NCBI GenBank assembly: GCA_050847315.1
Contig: CP193791.1
Origin: Cedecea sp000277545
GTDB lineage: Bacteria > Pseudomonadota > Gammaproteobacteria > Enterobacterales > Enterobacteriaceae
Reading direction: 5' to 3' (one strand)
Length of the DNA: 64,000 nucleotides
Under the pieces are notes generated by a model. That model saw nothing but the letters and a program-made list of their open reading frames with translations, searched no databases and had not been told where the DNA came from. Position 1 is the stretch's first letter. Every line of letters begins with the position of its first letter. A program made the translations under genes and the position numbers. This document shows, piece by piece, positions 1 to 7,844 of this stretch.

Positions 1-220
1 TTTGATAATTAGCTGTTTTTTAATCAGAGAATAATCGCCTGAACACGATGCTTAGAATGTTGAGGTGTGCCGCAGAAACAGATCTGAAAGTAAAGATATA
101 TTCTTCTTAAGTGTTAACAGAATGTGCTGACCGCAATTTGGATTTTAATGTTGCCGGAAAAACGTTAATATATGGCCAATTAGCTATCAGCAGCGTTATC
201 CCTTTCTGGAGAATAGCCCT

Positions 221-877
221 TTGATCAACGTTCTTCTTGTTGATGACCACGAACTGGTGCGCGCAGGGATACGACGCATTCTGGAAGAGATTAAAGGCAT
301 CAAAGTCTCGGGTGAAGTTAACTGCGGTGAGGATGCCATCAAATGGTGCCGCAGTAACCCGGTCGATGTCGTGTTAATGGATATGAATATGCCGGGGATA
401 GGTGGCCTGGAAGCCACCCGTAAAATTGCCCGCTACTCTTCAGATATCAAAGTTATCATGTTGACTATCCACACTGAGAACCCGCTGCCTGCCAAAGTCA
501 TGCAGGCCGGTGCGGCAGGGTATCTAAGTAAAGGCGCAGCGCCTCAGGACGTGGTAAATGCCATTCGTTCCGTTAATGCGGGCCAGCGTTACATCGCCTC
601 CGACATTGCCCAACAGATGGCCTTAAGCCAGATTGCACCCGAGGCAGAATCCCCCTTTGCCAGTTTGTCTGAGCGTGAATTACAGATTATGCTGATGATC
701 ACCAAAGGCCAGAAGGTCAATGAGATCTCTGAGCAGCTTAATCTCAGCCCTAAAACGGTGAACAGTTACCGCTACCGCATGTTTAGTAAACTGAATATCA
801 GCGGGGACGTGGAGCTGACGCACCTGGCGATTCGCCACGGGTTATTCAATGCGGAGACGTTAATCAGCAGTGAGTGA
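221..877 (+). CDS. uvrY: UvrY (GacA/SirA) response regulator, BarA partner
   Basis: This is the cytoplasmic response regulator of the BarA/UvrY system, which in enterobacteria activates the Csr small RNAs and so controls carbon metabolism, motility and biofilm. A receiver domain spans about residues 1-120 with acidic pocket DD at 8-9 and phospho-acceptor Asp54 (VVLMDMNMPG), followed by a LuxR-type helix-turn-helix at about 145-205 (LSERELQIMLMI, LSPKTVNSYRYR). The 218-residue length is that of the family. The start is TTG, preceded by GGAG nine bases upstream; E. coli uvrY also uses TTG. The stop overlaps the uvrC GTG start by eight bases, as expected for the uvrY-uvrC operon. The assignment is near certain. 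Confidence 0.97.
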   Translation: MINVLLVDDHELVRAGIRRILEEIKGIKVSGEVNCGEDAIKWCRSNPVDVVLMDMNMPGIGGLEATRKIARYSSDIKVIMLTIHTENPLPAKVMQAGAAGYLSKGAAPQDVVNAIRSVNAGQRYIASDIAQQMALSQIAPEAESPFASLSERELQIMLMITKGQKVNEISEQLNLSPKTVNSYRYRMFSKLNISGDVELTHLAIRHGLFNAETLISSE

Positions 878-2702
878 ACCTTTTGATTTCCGGGCTTTTC
901 TCAAGACGGTAACCAGCCAGCCCGGCGTCTACCGCATGTACGATGCCGGCGGCACGGTTATCTATGTCGGCAAAGCTAAAGACCTGAAGAAACGCCTCTC
1001 CAGCTATTTCCGCACGAATCTTGCCAGCCGTAAAACTGAGGCGCTGGTGGCGTTGATCCAGCACATTGATGTCACGGTGACCCACACGGAAACCGAGGCT
1101 TTGCTGCTGGAGCACAATTACATCAAGCTCTATCAGCCGCGCTACAACGTGCTGCTGCGAGACGATAAATCCTATCCCTTTATCTTCCTGAGCGCCGACA
1201 GCCATCCGCGGCTGGCGATGCACCGCGGCGCGAAGCACGCGAAGGGAGAATACTTTGGCCCGTTTCCTAACGGATATGCGGTGCGGGAAACGCTGGCGCT
1301 GCTGCAAAAAGTCTTTCCGGTTCGCCAGTGTGAAAACAGCGTGTACCGCAACCGCTCGCGGCCTTGCCTTCAGTATCAAATCGGCCGCTGTCTTGGCCCC
1401 TGTGTTTCAGGCCTGGTCACAGAAGAAGACTATGCCCGGCAGGTGGACTATGTTCGCCTGTTTTTAGCCGGGAAGGACGACCAGGTGCTGACGCAGCTTA
1501 TTTCCCGCATGGAAGCGGCGAGCAAAAATCTTGAATTTGAAGAGGCCGCGAGGATCCGCGATCAGATTCAGGCGGTCCGACGTATTACCGAAAAACAGTT
1601 TGTCTCCAACACCGGCGACGATCTGGACGTGATTGGTGTCTCCTTTGATGCGGGTATGGCCTGCGTACACGTCTTGTTCATTCGCCAGGGCAAAGTATTG
1701 GGCAGCCGCAGCTACTTCCCGAAAGTCCCGGCAGGCACCGAACTTAGCGAAGTGGTGGAGACGTTTGTCGGGCAGTTCTATCTCCAGGGCAGCCAGATGC
1801 GCACGCTGCCGTCTGAAATCCTGCTCGACTTCGCGCTGGCGGACAAATCTCTGCTGGCGGATTCGTTGAGCGAGCTCGCCGGGCGTAAAGTGAATGTGCA
1901 GACTAAACCTCGCGGCGATCGGGCGCGTTACCTGAAGCTTGCCCGCACCAACGCGGCAACGGCGCTGGTGACAAAGCTTTCTCAGCAATCCACCATCCAG
2001 CAGCGCCTGAAAGCGCTGGCCGAAGTGCTAAAACTTCCTGAAGTGAAGCGGATGGAGTGTTTTGATATCAGCCATACGATGGGGGAGCAAACCGTCGCTT
2101 CCTGCGTGGTGTTCGACAGTAACGGCCCGCTTCGGGCGGAATACCGCCGCTACAATATTACCGGTATTACGCCGGGGGACGACTACGCCGCCATGAATCA
2201 GGTGCTGCGCCGCCGCTACGGTAAAGCAATAGAAGAGAGCAAAATCCCGGACGTGATCCTGATCGACGGCGGGAAGGGGCAGTTGGGGCAGGCGAAGGCG
2301 GTGTTTGCCGAGCTGGACGTGCCCTGGGATAAACACCATCCTTTATTGTTGGGCGTGGCCAAAGGCAGCGACCGCAAAGCCGGGCTGGAAACATTATTCT
2401 TTGAGCCCGAAGGTGAGGGGTTCTCTTTACCGCCGGATTCTCCGGCGCTGCATGTGATCCAACACATTCGCGATGATTCACACGATCATGCGATCTCCGG
2501 CCACCGTAAAAAACGAGCGAAGGTGAAAAGCACGAGTTCGCTGGAGACGATTGAAGGCATCGGGCCAAAGCGCCGTCAGATGCTGCTGAAGTATATGGGC
2601 GGATTGCAACCGTTAATCAACGCCTCCATCGAGGAGATAGCAAAAGTGCCGGGCATCTCGCAGGCATTGGCAGAAAAGATCTACTACTCGTTGAAACATT
2701 AA
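870..2702 (+). CDS. uvrC: UvrC, excinuclease ABC subunit C
   Basis: UvrC makes both incisions in nucleotide excision repair after UvrAB damage recognition. The 610-residue protein shows an N-terminal GIY-YIG nuclease (GVYRMYDAGG..VIYVGKAKDLKKRL, about 16-94), a UVR UvrB-binding motif near 204-240 (EFEEAARIRDQI), the RNase H-like second nuclease (DGGKGQLGQAK near 465) and C-terminal helix-hairpin-helix repeats (LETIEGIGPKRR, KVPGISQALAEKIY). Translation starts at GTG inside the end of uvrY, implying coupling. pgsA follows 57 bases later. The protein is full length and intact. Confidence 0.98.
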   Translation: MSEPFDFRAFLKTVTSQPGVYRMYDAGGTVIYVGKAKDLKKRLSSYFRTNLASRKTEALVALIQHIDVTVTHTETEALLLEHNYIKLYQPRYNVLLRDDKSYPFIFLSADSHPRLAMHRGAKHAKGEYFGPFPNGYAVRETLALLQKVFPVRQCENSVYRNRSRPCLQYQIGRCLGPCVSGLVTEEDYARQVDYVRLFLAGKDDQVLTQLISRMEAASKNLEFEEAARIRDQIQAVRRITEKQFVSNTGDDLDVIGVSFDAGMACVHVLFIRQGKVLGSRSYFPKVPAGTELSEVVETFVGQFYLQGSQMRTLPSEILLDFALADKSLLADSLSELAGRKVNVQTKPRGDRARYLKLARTNAATALVTKLSQQSTIQQRLKALAEVLKLPEVKRMECFDISHTMGEQTVASCVVFDSNGPLRAEYRRYNITGITPGDDYAAMNQVLRRRYGKAIEESKIPDVILIDGGKGQLGQAKAVFAELDVPWDKHHPLLLGVAKGSDRKAGLETLFFEPEGEGFSLPPDSPALHVIQHIRDDSHDHAISGHRKKRAKVKSTSSLETIEGIGPKRRQMLLKYMGGLQPLINASIEEIAKVPGISQALAEKIYYSLKH

Positions 2703-2759
2703 GGGCTCTGTAGCAACATAGAGACAATTTCCACTTATGACAGATAGTTAACTGGCACT

Positions 2760-3308
2760 ATGCGATTCAATATCCCAACACTGCTCACGCTGTTTCGTGT
2801 CATCCTTATCCCGTTCTTTGTGCTGGCGTTTTATCTGCCGTTCAACTGGGCACCTTTCCTTTGCGCTTTCATTTTTTGGCTGGCGGCCATAACCGATTGG
2901 TTTGACGGTTTTCTCGCGCGTCGCTGGAACCAAAGCACCCGCTTCGGCGCATTCCTCGATCCCGTTGCCGATAAGGTGATGGTGGTGGTGGCGCTGGTGC
3001 TGGTGGTAGAGCATTATCACGCCTGGTGGGTGACCTTGCCTGCGGCGACGATGATCGCCCGCGAGATCATTATTTCCGCGCTGCGTGAATGGATGGCGGA
3101 GATTGGTAAGCGCAGCCGTGTGGCGGTTTCCTGGATCGGTAAAACCAAAACAATGGCGCAAATGTTGGCGCTGATTGGCATGCTTTGGCGGCCAAACATG
3201 TGGATTGAGTACACCGGTATCGCGCTTTTCTTCGTTGCGGCGGTGCTAACGTTCTGGTCAATGTTCCAATATTTGGCCGCGGCACGCGGTGATTTGCTCG
3301 AACCGTGA
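2760..3308 (+). CDS. pgsA: PgsA, phosphatidylglycerophosphate synthase
   Basis: PgsA joins CDP-diacylglycerol and glycerol-3-phosphate to give phosphatidylglycerophosphate, the committed step to phosphatidylglycerol and cardiolipin, in the inner membrane. The CDP-alcohol phosphotransferase signature is complete: Asp46, Asp49-Gly50, Ala-Arg, Gly63, Asp67 and Asp71 (TDWFDGFLARRW through FLDPVADK). There are several hydrophobic segments and 182 residues, as in E. coli. No strong ribosome binding site is visible; the start was set by similarity to the enterobacterial protein. It lies downstream of uvrC and is followed by the glyW-cysT-leuZ tRNA cluster. Confidence 0.97.
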   Translation: MRFNIPTLLTLFRVILIPFFVLAFYLPFNWAPFLCAFIFWLAAITDWFDGFLARRWNQSTRFGAFLDPVADKVMVVVALVLVVEHYHAWWVTLPAATMIAREIIISALREWMAEIGKRSRVAVSWIGKTKTMAQMLALIGMLWRPNMWIEYTGIALFFVAAVLTFWSMFQYLAAARGDLLEP

Positions 3309-3475
3309 TCTATCCGACGCAAAATTCAGCAAACGATTCGTGGTGTTAGAAAATTTCATTGACTCATTGCGTCAGGTAAGTAGAATGCAACGCATCGAAA
3401 GGCAGCAAGGTTTGCCGGAAGATAATAAAATCAAGTGATTAGCTTAATAGCCACCAACAGTCACTTGTATAAAAA

Positions 3476-3551
<76 letters not shown>

Positions 3552-3600
3552 AATTCAGGTAATAGACTTTCTGTTGCCGCCTGAAAAGGCAAAAGATTTT

Positions 3601-3674
3601 GGCGCGTTAGCAAAGCGGTTATGTAGCGGATTGCAAATCCGTCTAGTCCGGTTCGACTCCGGAACGCGCCTCCA
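3601..3674 (+). tRNA. cysT: tRNA-Cys (GCA)
   Basis: A 74-base cloverleaf with encoded CCA; acceptor GGCGCGT pairs with ACGCGCC, anticodon GCA at 3633-3635, T-arm CCGG-TTCGACT-CCGG. It is the middle tRNA of the pgsA-linked cluster. Confidence 0.98.
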
Positions 3675-3686
3675 ATTTCTTCCCGA

Positions 3687-3772
3687 GCCCGGATGGTGAA
3701 ATCGGTAGACACAAGGGATTTAAAATCCCTCGGCTTATGGCTGTGCGGGTTCAAGTCCCGCTCCGGGTACCA
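3687..3772 (+). tRNA. leuZ: tRNA-Leu (TAA)
   Basis: An 86-base class II tRNA with a long variable arm and encoded CCA. The acceptor GCCCGGA pairs with TCCGGGT, the anticodon TAA is at 3721-3723 inside stem AGGGA/TCCCT. It is the last tRNA of the cluster, followed by a factor-independent terminator at 3815. Confidence 0.97.
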
Positions 3773-3814
3773 TGGGAATAAAAAGAATAAAATCAATGAT
3801 AAGCAGTGTCGTGT

Positions 3815-3840
3815 AAACCACCTTCGGGTGGTTTTTTATT
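3815..3840 (+). terminator. Terminator of the tRNA cluster
   Basis: Perfect 8-bp stem AAACCACC / GGTGGTTT with a TTCG tetraloop, followed by a T-rich run. It closes the glyW-cysT-leuZ transcript. Confidence 0.93.
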
Positions 3841-3930
3841 GCCTGCGATTTGCCATTCTGAAAATTATCCTGCCTGTTCCGCTAAAAGCATGCCATGCTA
3901 AACCCTTCCCTGGCATTCCATCTGGTAACG

Positions 3931-4638
3931 ATGAACATTTTCTCCCGACACCCATTTGATGTCGCTTTCCAGGGCCGCGCGCTCAAGGCTGACAGCATTT
4001 TCGCCAGTAAAGGCCACGTCCTGATGATCCACGGAGGTTCAAAAGACCGCGAGGCGAGCCTTCGGTACCGGCACTTAATGGCTGAGCTGGGTTTTGGCAG
4101 CACGGCTTTTGATTGTATCGGGCATGGGGAAACTGGCGGCGATCTCTCTCAATCTTCTTTAATCAGCCGCACAGACCAGGCCCTTGCGGTTGCCGAACAT
4201 TTAGGTTCTCAACTGACCGGCTGCATGGGCGTCAGCATGGGGGCGTACAACGCTTTGCAACTGAGCCAATCCGTGTCTCTGCGTTCCCTTATCCTGATGG
4301 TGCCGGGCGTGTATCACCCTTCGGCTTACCGGGTAAACTTCGGGCCTGAATTTTCCGCCATTATCCGCCAGCCGCGAAGCTGGGCCGACAGTGACGCCTG
4401 GCAGGCCGTGACTGAGTTTGGCGGTAATGTTCTGGTCATCGCCGCGGCTGAAGACCGGGTGATCCCGGCGGAGATCCCGCCCCGGCTTTATGATTCGACG
4501 TCGGGGCAGGGCAAACATGCTTTGCTGACCGTGCCGGGTGCCGACCACAACAGCGTCTGGCAGGCGCTGCAGCACGATCCCCCGCTCTACGAAAAAACCT
4601 GTCAATTATTGGTGGAATGCCTGACGAAAGCGGAATGA
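3931..4638 (+). CDS. Alpha/beta hydrolase, function unknown
   Basis: A serine hydrolase of the alpha/beta fold. The nucleophile elbow GVSMGAY (GxSxG), an oxyanion-side HGG near the N-terminus (MIHGGSKD), an acid candidate in AAEDRVIP and a histidine in PGADHNSVW make a complete catalytic triad in the usual order. No signal peptide is visible, so it should be cytoplasmic. The substrate cannot be told. The start at 3931 (MNIFSRHPFDV) is preferred because the family core begins there; an in-frame ATG at 3895 has no better ribosome site. It sits alone between the tRNA terminator and yecA and is not part of the E. coli K-12 order. Confidence 0.7.
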   Translation: MNIFSRHPFDVAFQGRALKADSIFASKGHVLMIHGGSKDREASLRYRHLMAELGFGSTAFDCIGHGETGGDLSQSSLISRTDQALAVAEHLGSQLTGCMGVSMGAYNALQLSQSVSLRSLILMVPGVYHPSAYRVNFGPEFSAIIRQPRSWADSDAWQAVTEFGGNVLVIAAAEDRVIPAEIPPRLYDSTSGQGKHALLTVPGADHNSVWQALQHDPPLYEKTCQLLVECLTKAE

Positions 4639-4711
4639 AAATGACTCGTCGCGCGTAGAACGGGTACACTACGCCAAATTTTATTCAAAACGCGAGACGA
4701 GGAAGCCAAAA

Positions 4712-5287
4712 ATGACCCAGGGCCCGCTGAACGAAGACGAAATTATTTGGCTGGATGACATTCTGCTGAAGTACGGCACCGCGCATTCGGTGATTGATGT
4801 AGCCGAGCTGGATGGGCTGCTCACGGCGCTGCTGTCAGGTCCAACTGTGACCGAACCTGCTACCGTGCTGAGGGCGGTATGGGGCGGCGATGTCGAGCCG
4901 GAATGGGAAAGCAAAGAAGAGCTGACGCGCTTTAGCGTACTGGTGTTCCAGCATATGAACGACATTGCCGAACGCCTGGCGGAGTATCCGGGGCAGTTTG
5001 AGCCTCTGTTTGGTACCAGCGAAGTGGATAACCGCGAAATCACCATCGTGGAAGAGTGGTGCTACGGCTACATGCGCGGTGTGTCACTGGAAAGCTGGCC
5101 TGCGCTGCCGGCAGAACTTCAGCCAGAGCTGGAGGCGATTGCCCTGCATGGGCTGGAAGAGAATGAAGCGAAGTTTGAAAGCCTGACGCCGGAAGCATTT
5201 CTGGCGAGCATTGAGGCGATTAAACCTGCGGCACTGGCGTTATACGGATACTGGCACAGCCAGCGAAACGGCGGGGCGCTGCACTAA
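4712..5287 (+). CDS. yecA: YecA, UPF0149 family, lacking the SEC-C tail
   Basis: UPF0149-family protein of unknown function; N-terminal 180 residues follow E. coli YecA closely (LNEDEIIWLDDILLKYGT, ELDGLLTALLSGP, TIVEEWCYGYMRG, LEAIALHGLEEN). The E. coli protein is about 221 residues and ends in a cysteine-rich SEC-C zinc motif. Here the protein stops at residue 191 (YWHSQRNGGALH) with no such motif, and the following bases form a terminator rather than a displaced tail, so this looks like true loss. The start is supported by GAGGA upstream. Confidence in the family is high; its role is unknown. Confidence 0.88.
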   Translation: MTQGPLNEDEIIWLDDILLKYGTAHSVIDVAELDGLLTALLSGPTVTEPATVLRAVWGGDVEPEWESKEELTRFSVLVFQHMNDIAERLAEYPGQFEPLFGTSEVDNREITIVEEWCYGYMRGVSLESWPALPAELQPELEAIALHGLEENEAKFESLTPEAFLASIEAIKPAALALYGYWHSQRNGGALH

Positions 5288-5295
5288 AATGAAAA

Positions 5296-5318
5296 TAGCA
5301 GGCCGCAATGGCCTGCTA
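5296..5318. terminator. Bidirectional terminator between yecA and ftnA
   Basis: 9-bp stem TAGCAGGCC / GGCCTGCTA around a GCAAT loop, placed between convergent genes. The flanks (AAAA to the left, T-poor to the right) suit termination of the leftward ftnA transcript best. Confidence 0.8.
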
Positions 5319-5329
5319 CTTAACGGCAA

Positions 5330-5827
5330 TTAAGCCTGAGCGTCCAGCGTGGCCAGCTCTTTATCGACAAAGTAAAGGCCTTCGCCGCTTTTGCCCACCA
5401 GGCTGAGTTTATCCAGCACGGATTTAAACAGTTTTTCTTCTTCATGCTGCTCGGCAACATACCACTGCAGGAAATTAAAGGTTGGATAATCCTGAGAGGT
5501 CATTGCGGAATGGACCAGAGCATTAATCTGACGCGTAATTAACTGCTCGTGCTCGTAGGTCGCTTTAAATAATTCGGCCAGTGAAGCGTATTCTAAATAC
5601 GGGGACTGAATGGCGTTAATACGCGGCATGCTCCCGGTATCATTTAAATATGCAAACAGACGCTGCATGTGCTCCATCTCTTCCTGAGCGTGGCGGCGCA
5701 GGAACGCGGCAGCCCCTTCGAAGCTGTGATAGCTGCACCAGGCGCTCATCTGCTGGTAAAGCAGGGAGGAGTAGAGTTCAAGGTTCATCTGCTCGTTCAG
5801 TTTTTCAATCATTTCCGTCTTCAGCAT
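5330..5827 (-). CDS. ftnA: FtnA, iron-storage ferritin
   Basis: Non-haem ferritin that oxidises Fe(II) and stores iron in a 24-subunit cage. The sequence is close to E. coli FtnA throughout (MIEKLNEQMNLELYSSLLYQQ, AFLRRHAQEEMEHMQRLF, HEQLITRQINALV, SEGLYFVDKEL-type tail), with ferroxidase-centre residues Glu17, Glu50 and His53 in place. The start at 5827 is chosen because GGAG lies six bases before it; an upstream in-frame ATG at 5839 overlaps that GGAG and is unlikely. A second, divergent ferritin (ftnB) lies at 17.1 kb. Fur-like sequences lie upstream at 5918-5985. Confidence 0.96.
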   Translation of the reverse strand: MLKTEMIEKLNEQMNLELYSSLLYQQMSAWCSYHSFEGAAAFLRRHAQEEMEHMQRLFAYLNDTGSMPRINAIQSPYLEYASLAELFKATYEHEQLITRQINALVHSAMTSQDYPTFNFLQWYVAEQHEEEKLFKSVLDKLSLVGKSGEGLYFVDKELATLDAQA

Positions 5828-5917
5828 CACAGGCTCCATATTTTTTGAGGGGCGTTAATATGGCGCTACTTTAATTATTAATTTTCAATAATGCAAAGAA
5901 ATTGTTAATTATATTAG

Positions 5918-5985
5918 TGTAATGAGAATGGTTGTTACTATTATTTTATTTGTGACAAAATGAATTAATAATGAGAATTAATCTT
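5918..5985. promoter_or_regulatory. Possible tandem Fur sites upstream of ftnA
   Basis: Two AT-rich 19-base stretches, 5918-5936 and 5967-5985, both contain AATGAGAAT and match the Fur consensus GATAATGATAATCATTATC at about 12 and 13 of 19 positions by eye. In E. coli ftnA, iron-loaded Fur binds an extended upstream region and relieves H-NS repression. The region here (5828-6177, between ftnA and the divergent nupC-like gene) is strongly AT-rich, which fits. This is inference from weak matches. Confidence 0.4.
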
Positions 5986-6177
5986 GTTCCGCTTCGCTAT
6001 TTTATTGCCAAATAATGTGTCATGAATTAGTCATATTTAGCCGCGCAAAATGGTAACCATGCTAAGAGTAAGCCCATGTTGTCATTGGAAAATCTTATGG
6101 CTAAATATTCTTATGTCCGCCATTTACCTGACGCGGGAGCTGTGGCTAAATACGTTTCTTTCAAAATTAGACTGCAC

Positions 6178-7359
6178 ATGAATATTCTTCATTTTCTTCT
6201 CGCACTTTTTGTCATCATGGGACTGGCGTGGCTGGTGAGCTTCGATCGTAAAACCATCCGCATCCGCTATTTGTTACAACTTGTCGTCATTGAAGGCCTG
6301 CTGGCGTTCTTCTTCCTGCACTCCGACAGCGGCTTGTGGGTGATTAACGGCGTGTCCGGTTTCTTTGGCCACCTTCTGACCTTCGCCGGGCAGGGCAGCG
6401 ACTTCGTCTTTGGCGGCATGAGCAAAGCGGGCCTGGCCTTTATCTTCCTTGGCGTGCTGTGCCCGATTATCTTTATCTCGGCGCTGATCGGGATCCTGCA
6501 GCACTTCCGCATTCTGCCTATTATTATTCGCATTGTCGGTACGCTGCTTTCTAAAGTGAACGGCATGGGCAAGCTGGAATCATTCAATGCCGTGAGCTCG
6601 CTGATTCTGGGTCAGTCCGAAAACTTCATCGCCTACAAAGGCGTACTGGGCGATCTAAGCTCTCGCCGCCTGTTCACCATGGCCGCAACGGCGATGTCCA
6701 CGGTTTCACTGTCCATCGTCGGGGCCTACATGACGATGCTGGAGCCGAAGTATGTGGTTGCGGCGCTGATCCTGAATATGTTCAGCACGTTCATTATCCT
6801 GTCGATCATTAACCCGACCCGCCCGGGAGCTGAGCCAGAAATCAAGCTTGAGAAGCTGCACGAATCCCAAAGCTTCTTTGAAATGCTGGGGGAATACATC
6901 CTCGCAGGTTTCAAAGTGGCGATGATTATTCTGGCGATGCTGATTGGTTTTATCGCGCTTATCAGCGCCATTAATGCGCTGTTCGCGACGGTCTTCGGTC
7001 TGAGCTTCCAGCAAATTCTGGGCTACGTTTTCTATCCGTTTGCCTGGCTGGTGGGTATTCCTCAGGCGGATGCGCTGAAAGCGGCCGGCATTATGGCGAC
7101 CAAGCTGGTGGCGAACGAATTTGTGGCGATGATTGAGCTGCAGAAGATCATGGCGACGCTGTCGCCGCGCGGGCTGGGGATCCTGTCGGTCTTCCTGGTG
7201 TCGTTCGCTAACTTTGCTTCCATCGGGATTGTGGCCGGGGCTATTAAAGGGCTGAACGAAAAGCAGGGGAACGTGGTGTCTCGCTTTGGCCTGCGCCTGG
7301 TGTACGGCGCGACGCTGGTCAGCCTGCTGTCCGCGGCGTTTGCCGGACTGGTTCTGTAA
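6178..7359 (+). CDS. NupC-type nucleoside:H+ symporter
   Basis: Concentrative nucleoside transporter of the inner membrane. It follows E. coli NupC closely (IFISALIGILQHFRILP, KVNGMGKLESFNAVSSLILGQ, SENFIAYKG, AYMTMLEPKYVVAALILN, VANEFVAM, FANFASIGIVAGAIKG) and is less like NupX. About eight to ten membrane spans. The frame is open upstream to an ATG at 6076, but the added 34 residues are not family-like and the family begins at MNILHFLLAL, so 6178 is preferred although its ribosome site is weak. Whether it is the main NupC or a paralogue cannot be decided here, because E. coli nupC is at another locus. Confidence 0.88.
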   Translation: MNILHFLLALFVIMGLAWLVSFDRKTIRIRYLLQLVVIEGLLAFFFLHSDSGLWVINGVSGFFGHLLTFAGQGSDFVFGGMSKAGLAFIFLGVLCPIIFISALIGILQHFRILPIIIRIVGTLLSKVNGMGKLESFNAVSSLILGQSENFIAYKGVLGDLSSRRLFTMAATAMSTVSLSIVGAYMTMLEPKYVVAALILNMFSTFIILSIINPTRPGAEPEIKLEKLHESQSFFEMLGEYILAGFKVAMIILAMLIGFIALISAINALFATVFGLSFQQILGYVFYPFAWLVGIPQADALKAAGIMATKLVANEFVAMIELQKIMATLSPRGLGILSVFLVSFANFASIGIVAGAIKGLNEKQGNVVSRFGLRLVYGATLVSLLSAAFAGLVL

Positions 7360-7366
7360 AAACAAA

Positions 7367-7392
7367 AAACGGCGGGTTTCCCCGCCGTTTCT
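7367..7392. terminator. Bidirectional terminator
   Basis: 10-bp perfect stem AAACGGCGGG / CCCGCCGTTT with loop TTTC, between the convergent nucleoside carrier and the DUF3574 lipoprotein gene. A-rich left and T-rich right flanks suit both directions. Confidence 0.92.
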
Positions 7393-7406
7393 TTAACGCA
7401 AAATCA

Positions 7407-7844
7407 TCAGAACGCGGCGCAGACCGGCTGGTCAATGCGCATCACGGATTCCTGCGCAAAGCGAGTTTTATAGATAGAGCGCAGTTCGTCTACCTTTTTG
7501 CTGCTCTCCGCATCGCTGCCGCGAATCAGCATGATCGCCTTGCTCGGTTCGTGGGTCACTTCACCCTTAGCATTCAGCCACTGGCCTTTGGCGTCATATT
7601 CGGTCAGCCCTTCGCGGAAGCGCGGGGTCACGTCTTTATCCACGAAGCTACGCCATTCATTGGCGGTAATTTCCGCGCCGGATGGGCGGCTGATACCGAA
7701 ATAGAGCGTGGTTTGCGTCATCTGATCGCCTGCCTGGCACTGTTTAGCCGGGGCGGTAACCGCCGATGTGGTTTTCGCTGGCGTGACGCAGCCCGTCAGA
7801 GCCAGAGCTAATGCCCCGGCCAGTGTTGCTTTATAAAATACCAT
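7407..7844 (-). CDS. DUF3574 family lipoprotein
   Basis: A 145-residue predicted lipoprotein: signal MVFYKATLAGALALALTGC ends in lipobox LTGC, then a DUF3574-type domain (TTLYFGISRPSGAEITANEW, VTPRFREGLTEYDAKGQW, EPSKAIMLIRG). Function unknown. Its ATG overlaps the TAA of the upstream transporter (TAATG), so the two are translationally coupled and presumably work together at the envelope. Family assignment is from memory of the motif pattern. Confidence 0.75.
   Translation of the reverse strand: MVFYKATLAGALALALTGCVTPAKTTSAVTAPAKQCQAGDQMTQTTLYFGISRPSGAEITANEWRSFVDKDVTPRFREGLTEYDAKGQWLNAKGEVTHEPSKAIMLIRGSDAESSKKVDELRSIYKTRFAQESVMRIDQPVCAAF

Noticed and set aside
6076..6177. N-terminal extension of the nucleoside carrier
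   Set aside because: The 34 extra residues are unlike the family and hydrophilic ahead of the first span; start placed at 6178.
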